Below are positions 21,824 to 31,801 of a stretch of 64,000 nt of DNA, one piece after another. Position numbers and translations under genes: made by a program. Under the pieces are notes generated by a model. The model made no database searches, had not been told where the DNA came from, and was given only the letters and a program-made list of their open reading frames with translations. The stretch is from Hemerocallis citrina. Taxonomy: Eukaryota > Streptophyta > Magnoliopsida > Asparagales > Asphodelaceae. The stretch is taken from assembly GCA_017893485.1 (NCBI GenBank), contig CM030362.1, positions 31,786,089-31,850,088 of the forward strand, written 5' to 3'. Numbering within the stretch: position 1 is the first letter of the stretch; each line of letters starts with the position of its first letter.

Positions 21824-23641
21824 TTAAGCATACCCCTTTGCAACTAGTCTAGCCTTGAACCGAACACTGCCTTTTGGACCTTCTTTCTTCGTATACACCC
21901 ACTTGCAACCAATTGCTTTCTTCCCCTTTGGTAGTTGCACTAGATCCCAAGTCTTATTCTTATGAAGAGAGTTCATCTCTTCATCCATAGCAACTTTCCA
22001 ATCTGCATTTTCTGAACTTCTAGTGGCTTCTTTGAAGTTGGAGGGGACTTCATCATCCACAATGGGAAGAGCAAATGCAACTGTGTCTGTAAAACGAGAC
22101 GGTCGTTTGATATCTCTTCTTTGCCTTCTTACTGCAATTGATTCTTCCTGCTGGATAGGAACTTCTTCATCATTCTCAGTATCAACCACATCATCTTCAT
22201 CTTGGACAGGAACAGGATTTTCAACTGACAAATTTTCTAACTCCACCTGTTGGAAAACTCTCCTACCAGTCGACTGGTTATTGCCAACAGTCGACTGTCC
22301 CGAGCTCCCACAATTCTGCTGTTCTGGACCACCAGTCGACTGTCCCGAGCTTCTTCTACTCACCTGTTGAAGAACTGTCCCACTCTTCTGCTGCTCACCA
22401 GTCGACTGTCCTATATCACCGGTCGACTGTCCCGAGCTAATCATGCTGGTCTCATCAAAAGTCACATCTCTGCTGATTACTAACTTCTTTTGTTCTGGAC
22501 ACCACAACCTGTAACCTTTGACACCAGTACTAAAACCAACAAATATAGCCTTTTTGGCTCTTGCATCAAGTTTAGTTTCAGTTACATGAAAATAAGCAGG
22601 ACAACCAAATATATGCAAAAAACTATAATCAGATGCAGGTTTACCACTCCATACCTCAATAGGCGTTTTGCCTTCAAGTGCTGCTGATGGTAAACGGTTG
22701 ACAATGTGGCTTGCATATATAACAGCTTCTGCCCAAAATGTCTTCTTCAATCCAGACTGTGCTAACATACATCTCACCTTCTCAAGTAAGGTTCTGTTCA
22801 TCCTTTCTGCAACCCCATTTTGCTGTGGAGTCTTCCTAACTGTGAAGTGCCTCTGGATCCCTTCATCTTCACACAATTTCAGAAACGGATCGTTCTTGTA
22901 TTCCCCTCCATTATCTGACCTCAGAACCTTAATCTTCCTACCAGTCTGATTTTCAACTTTCTTCTTCCAACTTGTGAACAATGTCAAAACTTCATCTTTG
23001 TGCTTCATGGTATATACCCAAACTCGTCTGGAGTAATCATCAACAAAAGTAACAAACCAGTGTCTACCACTCATAGAAGGTGTCTGAGTAGGGCCCCAAA
23101 CATCTGTGTGCACATAATCGAGGATACCCTTTGTCTGATGTACAGCTGTACCAAATTTCACCCTAGTTTGCTTACCCAAAACACAATGTTCACAAAATTC
23201 CAACTTGCACCCTTTAGCATCTTTAAGCAACCCTTGCTTCACAAGCCCCTGCAAGGCCTTTTCTCCTGCATGCCCGAGTCGCATATGCCACAACCTGGTA
23301 GAGTCGGGAACAACCTGTTTAGGCTTCTCAGTTACACTGGCAGCCTGACCCAAATATGTTTTTCCCTGCAAGAAAAACAAGTTCCTCTTTCTTTGCCCTT
23401 TCATCACCACGAGTGATCCGCTAGTCACCTTCAGAATGCCACCTTCACTAGCAAATTTCAATCCACTGGCCTCCAAAGCACCTAGTGAAATCAGATTCTT
23501 TTTCAAATCTGGAACATACCATACATCTGAAAGCTCCCTAATAAGACCATCGTGCATTAGCAATTCAATCTTCTCGATTCCTACCTTCTTACAAGGTGCA
23601 TCATTTCCCATCAAAACTACACCACCATCCATATACTCCAA
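21824..23641 (-). pseudogene. protease end, integrase and RT start of the young Copia element
   Basis: 605 aa in the same frame as gag. Order: end of protease, GAG-pre-integrase with LWHMRLGHAGEKAL and CEHCVLGKQ (HHCC), integrase core with DVWGPTQ, DNGGEY and QQNGVAERMNRT (all three catalytic acidic residues present), integrase C-terminus, then a linker with repeated GQSTG peptides (encoded by GACAGTCGACTGG repeats, about 22250-22440), and the RT N-terminus up to a TAA stop at 21824-21826. Apart from the bounding stops the frame is undamaged. Confidence 0.9.
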
Positions 23642-23650
23642 AGAAGTAAA

Positions 23651-24625
23651 CTACTCCTTTTTCCAAGACATATGATAGGAGGCTGCTGTATCAAGAAACC
23701 ATACTTCTTGATAAAGTGAGGGACTAGAAGCAAGTGCAAAAGAAAAATCCTCGCCACTTTCTAAATTATCAACAGTCACATTTGCAGTCGAATTTCCCTT
23801 ATTTCGTAGCTTTGGACAATCCTTTTTCCAATGCCCCCTCTCATGACAGAAAGCACATTCATCTTTGGCCGGTGTTTTCCTGTCCTTCGAAACTCCTCTC
23901 GATTTGGAACGAGATTTGTTTCCCTTTTTCCCAGATTTGGACTCAGATCTGGTCTCAGTCCTGCCCCTTACAATTAAAGCTTCAGAAGTTTCTCTATCAA
24001 CCATTTTATCCCTTCTCCTAGTTTCATTATTCAACAAAGCATTTGCAACATCTTCATATTTCACAGTATCTTTTCCATATAATAAAGTAGTTGCTAAATG
24101 ATCATAACTTTCAGGTAATGAATTCAATAGAATTAGGGCTTTATCTTCATCCTTAATTTGCTCATCCAAATTTAACAAATCAGCCAATAATTTATTAAAT
24201 GATTCAACATGAGCATTCATAGACATACCTTCCGTATAGGTGAAGCGAAAAAGTCTCTTCTTCAAATACAGCCGATTCTCCAAACTTTTCCTCATGTATT
24301 TGTCTTCGAGTTTCTTCCACAACACCGCAGCAACGGTATCCCTCATCAAATCATACTTCTGAGCCTTCTCAATAAAGAGCCGAATAGTCCCACACGCAAC
24401 TCGATTCAACTTCTTCCAATCTGCTTCGGACATATCCTTAGGTTTTTCTACCTCCAAAGCAACATCTTGTTCTTGTTGAACAAGAACATCCAACACCTCA
24501 CATTGCCACATCCCGAAATTGTTTGTCCCATCAAATTTTTCAACTTCAAATTTTGCGTTGTGAATCGTTGTTCTTGACGAACTTGATCCCACAACATCCT
24601 TGGTTGCATCTGCATCACCCGCCAT
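23651..24625 (-). pseudogene. gag and protease start of the young Copia element (ends at an in-frame TAG)
   Basis: 324 aa. Capsid-like Gag with UBN2-type region (residues about 30-215, motifs such as FRFTYTEGMSMNAHVESFNKLLADL and LLNSLPESYDHLATTLLYGKD), basic linker, CCHC zinc knuckle CAFCHERGHWKKDC (about residues 262-275), then the beginning of protease with the active-site motif WFLDTAASYHMS. Translation stops at TAG (23651-23653) ten codons after the protease motif; the same frame continues open beyond it. The start Met is the first one after the primer-binding site. Confidence 0.9.
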
Positions 24626-24647
24626 CTCCCTCTAGGTCGAACCAACA

Positions 24648-24659
24648 GCTCTGATACCA
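24648..24659 (-). other. primer-binding site for initiator-Met tRNA
   Basis: The minus strand reads TGGTATCAGAGC, starting two bases after the 5' LTR end. This is the standard Ty1/Copia primer-binding site complementary to the 3' end of plant tRNA-iMet. Confidence 0.9.
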
Positions 24660-24661
24660 CT

Positions 24662-25173
24662 TGTTGTGCGGAATACAAAACTAACCAACAATCAAACCAA
24701 CTAATGCGGAAACAAAGAGAGAACCAGCGAGAAAACACAGAAAAGCAAGCAACACAAGAACACAAGATTTACGTGGTTCGGCAAAACGATGCCTACATCC
24801 ACAAGGGCGGTTGGGGTTTCTTTACTATGTTCTTCAATGGGCAAAACAAAGCCTTTACAAGAGATGACGGCTTCAAAATCCGAATAAGGTGTTACAATTT
24901 ACAAAACCCTAACGGGTGTATTTATAGGGAAACTATTGGGCCTTTCGAATTGGGCCGAATCTGGATCCAAAACCCGCCGACAGTCGACTGGTCTTCATAC
25001 CAGTCGCCTGGTTCCTTTGGGACAGTCGACTCATCAGTCGACTGTTGCTACTGTATCTTCAGTCCTTGAAAACTCCTCTGGACAGTCGCCTGCTCCTCCT
25101 ACCAGTCGACTGAAGCTCTGAAACTTTCGAACACTGCAGATACCAAATACCAGAATCGAGCCATTATCCTACA
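24662..25173 (-). mobile_element. 5' LTR of the young Copia element
   Basis: 512 bp; on its own strand it starts TGTAGGATAATGG and ends CCGCACAACA. It contains several AGTCGACTG motifs (24980-25115). It looks identical to the 3' LTR over its full length, so insertion was recent on an evolutionary scale. Confidence 0.95.
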
Positions 25174-25178
25174 ATCTC

Positions 25179-28100
25179 CATACTTGATTCCTTTCAAATT
25201 GGTTAAGTTTTTCTTGCATGGAAATGATCCAGTCATTGTCTTGCATGGTCTCCTTGAGTTTGTGTTGTTGGAGGAGAGTGATCATCTTCCATGGCATCAA
25301 TTTGTTGTGCGTACATCTCGTCCATCAAAGATTTGTTAGTGCTTTGGTTGATGAATTGTTGTAATAAATTTTCATCTTGATAAGATGAGTTTTGTTGAAG
25401 ATCTTCATGCGGCCTATTTTCAGTATGTACATGTTTCTTTTCAACGTGAATACATGTCTCATCATCATCAACAATATGTAATATCTATATTGTGAGAGGA
25501 TTAATTTCATCAAATATAACATCAATAGATTCTTGATTTGTGTGTCTTCTTTTATTAAATATACGATATGCTTTGCTACTTATAGAATATTTTAAGAATA
25601 CGACTTCATCGCTTTTACGATCAAATTTTTTCAAATTACCTAAGGTATTTAAAATAAACACTTTGCATCCAAATACACGAGAAGAACTCAAGTTTGGAAT
25701 TTTTTCATAATACAGTTTAAACGGCATTTTCTCAAGATATTTCCTAATGATTACTTGGTTAATGGTGTAACATGTTGTATTGACAGCTTCTGCCCCAAAA
25801 ATTTTGGTAAATCATTTTCACTAAGCATGGTGCGGGACATTTTTTGAAGAGATCAATTTTTCTCTCATCAACCCTATTTTGTTGGGGAGTGCGAGGACAA
25901 GCGAACTCATGTTTTATTCCTTTTTCATCACAAAACGATGTAAAAAGTTTATTTTGAAATTTTCCACCATGATCGCTGCGAATAGTGATAATGGTAAGTT
26001 TTTTCTCATTTTCTACTCTACAACAGAATTTTTGAAAAACATATGAAGTGAAATCTTTTTGTGATAAAAAAGCAACCCAAGTAAATCGATTGTAGTCAAT
26101 TAGAATTACAAAAGCATATCATGCACCTCCATTACTATGTGTTCGTGATGGTCCAAAAGGTCCATGTGCAAAAGTTCAAGCGATTTATAAGTTGATACCA
26201 TTTTCTTGGGCTTGTGGAAACTTTTAGTTTGCTTACCGAACTAACATGAATCACAAGGCTTATCTTTCTCAAACTTGATTTTGGAAATTCCATGCACAAG
26301 TTCCTTATTGACAATTTTTTGTGATTATCCATAGCTGTGTGTCCAAGCCGTCGATGACATAGCCAACCATCTTCGTTTCTAGCAACAAAGCATCTCATAT
26401 TTTGTTGTGCTAATTTATTAGAGTTGATGACATAAACATTATTGCATCTATTAGCAAGAAGTAAATAAGAGTTATTGCTATCTAATACAGTGCATGCATT
26501 TTTATCAAAAGTAATTGTATAACATTTATCACATAATTAACTCAAGCTGAGTAAGTTGTGTTTTATGCCACTTACCAAAAGTACATTATCAATGGAGCAT
26601 GATGAACCAAAGTTTATTTTACCTTTACCGATGATTTGTCCAGTGCTATTGTCTCCAAAGATGATGACATTCCCTCTTTTCCTTGATAGTGATGCAAAGT
26701 ATTTATTATCCTGTGATATGGTTTGAGCATCCACTATCAAAGTAGCACCGATCTTTAAGTTTAGTACATTGATGAACCAATATTAAAATTAGTAGGTGTA
26801 ATTTTGGGTGCCCAAGTTGGTACTATGCCTGCACTTACATTCTTTTTCACCCAAACAAAATTAGTATTCTTTTTCAATGAGCAGTTATAAGATATATGTT
26901 CTAATTTACAGTAATAGTGACTTGTGATGCAATTATGCCTTGGGTCATGCACATTTGCAGAGTTATGTATTAATTTGAAACTATTTTGGTGGCTATGCAT
27001 ATGTGTGTAACAAGATTTTGAATAGCTATGCACATGTGTATGACACAATTGTTTAGTATTTTGAAGTTGTAGTGGCTCATTGTGACCAAATCCTCGATTA
27101 TCATGATATGATTTTGAATTTCTTGTCATAAGATAATTGGGTCATTCATATTTTTCAACAATCTTTTCGAGCTCAATTATTCTATTACAAAGTCTTTTCT
27201 AGTTTTCTCTTCGTCTTTAGTGTTCCAACGATGAGTATCTAGAGTAGCATAAAGTATCATATTTTGTTCGAGTGATTCCTTACAACCTTCCAGTACCTCG
27301 TCAAATTTTCTTCTGCATTCATTTAGATCATCGGTGAGTTTAGCAATATAAGCAGATTTCTCATGAATTTTCTTTATATTTACATTATGTATTGTCAGAT
27401 ATTTTTGAATTTATTATTTTAGACATTCTTTTTTTTCTATCAATACATTATGATCCTTCCTAAATTACTCAAATTTTTTAACAATTTAGGAATTTGCATC
27501 TTTTAGCTTTTTATTTTTGGCAATGCAGAAGTCATGTGATTCATTAGATATTTGCTTATATTGTCTAAACTTACGACTTAATTTATTTGATTAATCTCTT
27601 AAGCAATTACACATGTCAACTAGATCGTCTTAGGTGGGTTCTTCGACTACCTCTTCTTGGAGTGATGATTGCATCTCACCATCCCCAAGAGCCATGAATC
27701 CAAAGTCATTATGCTCTTGCTTTTCATCGCTGGAGTTTGAATCTAGGCATATTGCATTTAATGCCTTCTTTCTGAATTCTGAGTTTAAGTGATGATAATT
27801 TTTGTTCCTATCCTGCGAGAGTGGACAGTTTGCGCGGATGTGTCCTGGCTTCTTGCATTTATAACATATGTCCTCTTTATCTTTTTCTCTTCCTCCTTGA
27901 AACCTACCATACTTTTTTGCATTTGAGATACTTACAAAATTGTTTAGTCAGCAATGTGATATCTTCATCTAATTCTTCATGATCTGACTTTGATTTTGAT
28001 GGTCGTGAAGTTTCTGCTTTCAAGGCAATGGTCTTCTCTTCAGTGTTAGGTATAATCTCAATATTCTACCGGTACCTCTTAGTTTTGGTCATTTCCATTT

Positions 28101-28620
28101 TTTACATCTTCAATTTCCCTTGAAATGCATAGTAGTCGAAACATTTATCTTCAAGCGTATCCCTCATTGTAGCAACCTTGATATCACATTCTGATGTGAA
28201 ACAGCTTATGAGTTTTCCGACCTTTCGGTCATCATCTAACCCCTTACCTAATCTCTCAAGTCATGTGTGATAATATCAAAGCGGGCTAGTATCTGATCTA
28301 CGGTCTCTCCTGGAAGCATAAGCAAAACATCAAACTTATAAAAATATAAAGTAACTTTGGTCTTTACCTCAGATACAGTTCCTTCATGACGTTTTAACAA
28401 GTTGTTCCAGATTTTATAAGATGTTTTGCAGTTGTGTCCACATTGCATCAGTTTTTTATTATTCAGACCTGCATAAAGTGCTATCATAGCTTTGGAGTTT
28501 GCAGTTTTCAATGATAGTTCAGTTGTTGTGAAGGTCCTCTTTCCATCACTGATAGAGATCTCTATTTCATTGATACAAACGTTCCATACTTCTTCTCCTA
28601 GCATCTACAAAAAGTGAGAC
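25179..28620 (-). pseudogene. 5' half of the old SIRE-like gag-pol
   Basis: In transcription order: UBN2-type gag (28604-28248), CCHC zinc knuckle CYKCKKPGHIRANC (about 27867-27826), gag/protease spacer (27129-26761), protease region with a FGDNSTGQIIGKGK motif (26740-26537), GAG-pre-integrase with LCHRRLGH (26398-26135), broken integrase (26130-25740), linker (25727-25485), and the start of RT up to 25179. There the frame breaks at the younger insertion and resumes at 19754. Many stops. Confidence 0.8.
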
Positions 28621-28797
28621 GTACGAACTTTCCAAACATCATAGCATTTTTTATTAAAATAAGATGAACGTGTTAGACGTGTTCCATTAGAGATGAACAG
28701 CTCTGATGTATACAAGTTTTTGGGATGATGAATTTCGACCATTGGACCTTTTGCTCTAACTTTTAAGCTATTTATGAGCGCCTTGCTCTGATAGCAC

Positions 28798-29756
28798 TAT
28801 AAATCACCCTAGGGGATGAATTGGGAAATTGTGCGGAAATTAAAAACTTAAATAAAATGTGTAATGTAAGGAGATAAAGTTAGAGAAAGCAGATAGAGCA
28901 ATCACGCAAGACACAGCGATATAACGTGGTTCGACTCCCAGGTCTATGTCCACACCACCTACATGTAGTAATCTTCCGCCATAAGCGTTCTACTATACTT
29001 TAAATTCTTGTACAGTGATTCTCAGAATTCACGCCGAGAGTCCTATTACACCCGCAGGATTTCTACAAACAAATTCCGAAAAGCTCACGAAGTGGAAGAA
29101 AAGAAAAACTCTCAAGATCTATAATGATCTTGACTGAAAAAAAATAATAAAAGCTCTCACACTTGGATTGTTGATTGAATGATTAGTTCAGAGGAATTAT
29201 AATTGCAATGGATGAAGAATACTCGGTGAATGCGCCTTTATTTATAGAGCGAGGAAATGTATCTTTCCAAACATGAAAAGATATTTCCGAAATAGTCAAA
29301 ACTGCATGCGGACGGTCGACCTCGTTGTTGAGCAGTTGACCTTTCATCTTTTAACTCGAAAGTCGAGCGATGACCGGTTGAGTGACTCTTCTTTTTCACT
29401 ATGATGAACGGTCGATTGTGGCGACGGTTGACCGATATATTGTACAGTCGATCGTTATCGTGCAGATTCAACATTTATTTGGCGAATCCACTTTATATTC
29501 TTTACATAGTATTTTCTCACAAAAACAGAAATAAATAATTTATTATTGTTAACTTTCTTGAGGATTTGAAGCACATGTTTCTTGGGGTTGAAATCTTCTT
29601 GATATTTGTAATCTTCTTTGATACATTCCTCTTTTGCTTGATTGCTAAATTTTTTGGCTCTTTGTTTTGAATTACATTCTCTGTAAATCATATAGATCTC
29701 AACTGAAAATATTAGTCTTAATAATACGTCTGTGCACATCAAACTTAAGGTCAACA
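28798..29756 (-). mobile_element. 5' LTR of the old SIRE-like element
   Basis: 959 bp, clearly homologous to 16569-17601 but with many substitutions, so the insertion is old. The right border, AAGGTCAACA, is directly followed by LINE-derived sequence. Confidence 0.85.
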
Positions 29757-29761
29757 TAACC

Positions 29762-30005
29762 TTGCACCATGAGATTGGACGGTAGTCTTTTGGCTTTGAA
29801 GGGTTAGAAATCTTAGGAGTAAGCGCAATAAAGGCCGGCTTCCAATATGGTCCAGGGAGAGATCCCGTAGCTGCAAAGTAATTAGCTGCACTAAGAACAC
29901 CATCGCATACTAGATGGTGAAACTTCTTTATCATAGGTCTTAATGAATTCAAAAATGTTTAAAACGACGGAATTTAAAAACCATTTATTTGAACTGCGCA
30001 TGACA
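29762..30005 (-). pseudogene. fragment of a LINE (L1-type) reverse transcriptase
   Basis: The minus-strand translation holds FHHLVCDGVLSAANYF, then TGSLP...PAFIALTPKISNPSKPKDYRPIS, the conserved N-terminal RT block of plant L1-type LINEs. It is cut off at the SIRE-like LTR (29756), and I did not find the continuation on the other side of that element. Short, no start, not functional. Confidence 0.8.
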
Positions 30006-31142
30006 TTATCAAGAAGCTTACAGCTTTCATATGCTCTATGTGAATCATACTTCAGTTGTTGACAGTTGTTGACCAACGTGAGTTTCGATTTGGATCTGGG
30101 TGTGGATTCCCATTAATTCAATTCTTACTGCCTGACCTCACTAATATATATATATACTAACTCGATCACTTCACAACCTTGTCATCACAAATTCAAAGCT
30201 TACTACAAAAATTAACCCTAATATTTCAAAGCTAATTAGTAGAAGATATGGGAAGCTTTCATCCACGACATGAACCTCACAATTAAGTCTTCCACCTTAA
30301 TCCAGCCACTAGAGCCAACTGACAGGACGACAATGTTCCTCACTAATATTGACCAATCATTCAACTTCCATGTAAAGCCTGTTCTGTTTTTTCCCGCCCT
30401 GCAATCACTAACGAGCCTCTTTATTTGATCGGTTCTCCAAAAGTGGCAACTGGGGGACCGCACAACTGCTTGTGTCATATGATTTTCTAGCGGTAAACGA
30501 AGAAAGTACGTGGGAAGCTTGAGATCGACTGTAATAGGGCTGGAGTGGGGTTTGTCATGGCTTCGACTGAACTTGACTTCGGAGGACCTTGGCGAGTTGG
30601 GTCTTAATAACCCGGCAATGCAATGAAGAAATTAGTTCTCATGCCAGAGTTGGGGGATCAGTTAAAAGATCAACTTCTATTTGCCTTTCAGGTAAATAAC
30701 ATACTAGTATAATGTACGTGCGATGCACGTCTAAAAAGTAAAGTCATATAATTAAATGAATATGTATTGAATAACAAAAAAGATTGTTTATATTTGAATG
30801 TTTTGATTTGGGCTACACGTGCGGTGCACATTTATATTTGTTGGATATAGTTTGGATGTGTATTATATGTGTTTATATAGTTACAACGTTAGGCTTTGTT
30901 TGTTACAAACCCCAACTCTCCCATAAAAATTAGTAGATAGACATTAAGCTAATTACAGAAAATTAGCACAATTACACAACCTTTCTTAGTTTAAAAAAGT
31001 TTGATAACGGCTATTATTATTATTATTATTATTTTATAGAAATAATATCGTAAACTATTCTTATTCTTACATTTTTTTTTCTTTTTTTTTTTTTGTTGTT
31101 GTTGTAGGTGACATATTTCAAGTGTGGAAGTTATACCACCTT
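30006..31142. other. gene-poor stretch with a minus-strand Helitron 3' end at 30704
   Basis: An 80-codon minus frame (30478-30236) is not recognised. At 30704-30732 the minus strand reads GACGTGCATCGCACGTAC followed 7 bases later by a terminal CTAG, a Helitron-type 3' end; the rest of that Helitron, running right, is not delimited. A (TTA)n run lies at 31014-31034. Confidence 0.45.
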
Positions 31143-31152
31143 TTCATGAACC

Positions 31153-31553
31153 GAATTTTTTCCCAAAATGACCCTTTTTGCAAAAGTATTGCCACAAACG
31201 ACCTGTTTTTTTTTTTATTTCCACAAACGCCCTACTCGCTTTTTGAAAAGCGAGTGTGGTACAAACCCTCGCGCTTTTTCAAAAAGCGAGTCTTAGGTTT
31301 CAGAAAATTGAAAACCTAAGACTCGCTTTTCAAAAAAGCGGGATGGTTTATACCACACTCGCTTTTTCCAAAAGCGAGTCTTGGGCTTCTTTGCCCAGCA
31401 ACACTCGCTTTTTGAAAAAGCGGGGGTAATTATACCACACTCGCTTTTTCAAAAAGCGAGTGTCGTTTGGGACTTAAACCCCCCGCCCCCAAAACAGATC
31501 TCACTTCTCTCTCTATTCTTTCTCTTCCTCTTCGCTCGCGAAACCCTAACCCA
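31153..31553 (+). repeat. left terminal inverted repeat of the MULE
   Basis: Contains about six short palindromes of the type ACTCGCTTTTTCAAAAAGCGAGT (31234, 31270, 31319, 31356, 31402, 31439) and a longer inverted pair 'cttaggtttcagaaa/ttgaaaacctaag'. The inner end has CT-rich leader-like DNA and CGAAACCCTAACCC. It is the likely promoter region of the transposase gene. Confidence 0.92.
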
Positions 31554-31801
31554 TCTCTCATCTCAAATTCGTCAAAATACCCTCGTAATTTGTTGAATAA
31601 CCCACAAAATTGCTTTGGTCAACTTAAACCCATCTTCCGTTAGAGGTTTAATTTGTTGAAATTTGGGTATACTTCAAAAGGGAAGCAACTTTATTGTGAA
31701 GGTATGTTGTTTATTCCCCCATTATTTTGTTAATTTAAATAGGTTTTCTTTATGGGTAGATAATAACTCGATTATTGGTATAAATTAACGTAGGTATTTA
31801 T

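Larger units (their letters stand above)
19755..25173 (-). mobile_element. young, nearly intact Tork/Tnt1-like Ty1/Copia retrotransposon nested in the SIRE-like element
   Basis: 5419 bp with two 512-bp LTRs that I could not tell apart by eye. Primer-binding site TGGTATCAGAGC (minus strand, 24659-24648), matching initiator-Met tRNA; polypurine tract GCCAAGGTGGAGAT (20280-20267). Flanks are gtctc (19750-19754) and atctc (25174-25178), a target duplication with one mismatch. Gag-pol occupies one frame (24625 to 20480) broken by only two in-frame stops. RT motifs place it near Tnt1-94. Confidence 0.95.
16569..29756 (-). mobile_element. old SIRE-like Ty1/Copia element, interrupted by a younger Copia element
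   Basis: LTRs at 16569-17601 (3') and 28798-29756 (5') bound a leftward-reading element. A degenerate primer-binding site (minus strand TGCTATCAGAGC, 28785-28796) follows the 5' LTR, and the polypurine tract AAAAGAGGGAGAT (17602-17614) precedes the 3' LTR. Removing the nested element (19755-25173) restores continuous RT sequence across the break. RT and RNase H motifs, ~1-kb LTRs and a UBN2 gag fit the SIRE lineage. Flanks ctacc and taacc do not form a clean 5-bp duplication. Fully decayed. Confidence 0.85.

Noticed and set aside
23645..23660. In-frame stop between gag and pol as a programmed readthrough signal
   Set aside because: The TAG lies inside the protease domain, not at a gag-pol border, and a second stop lies in RT, so decay is the simpler reading.
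16564..29761. Target duplication of the SIRE-like element (ctacc versus taacc)
   Set aside because: Only three of five bases agree, and the left flank does not continue the LINE sequence seen on the right, so no duplication is claimed.
30236..30478. 80-codon minus-strand frame between the LINE fragment and the Helitron end
   Set aside because: I considered LINE ORF1 but found no zinc knuckle or DUF4283-type pattern.
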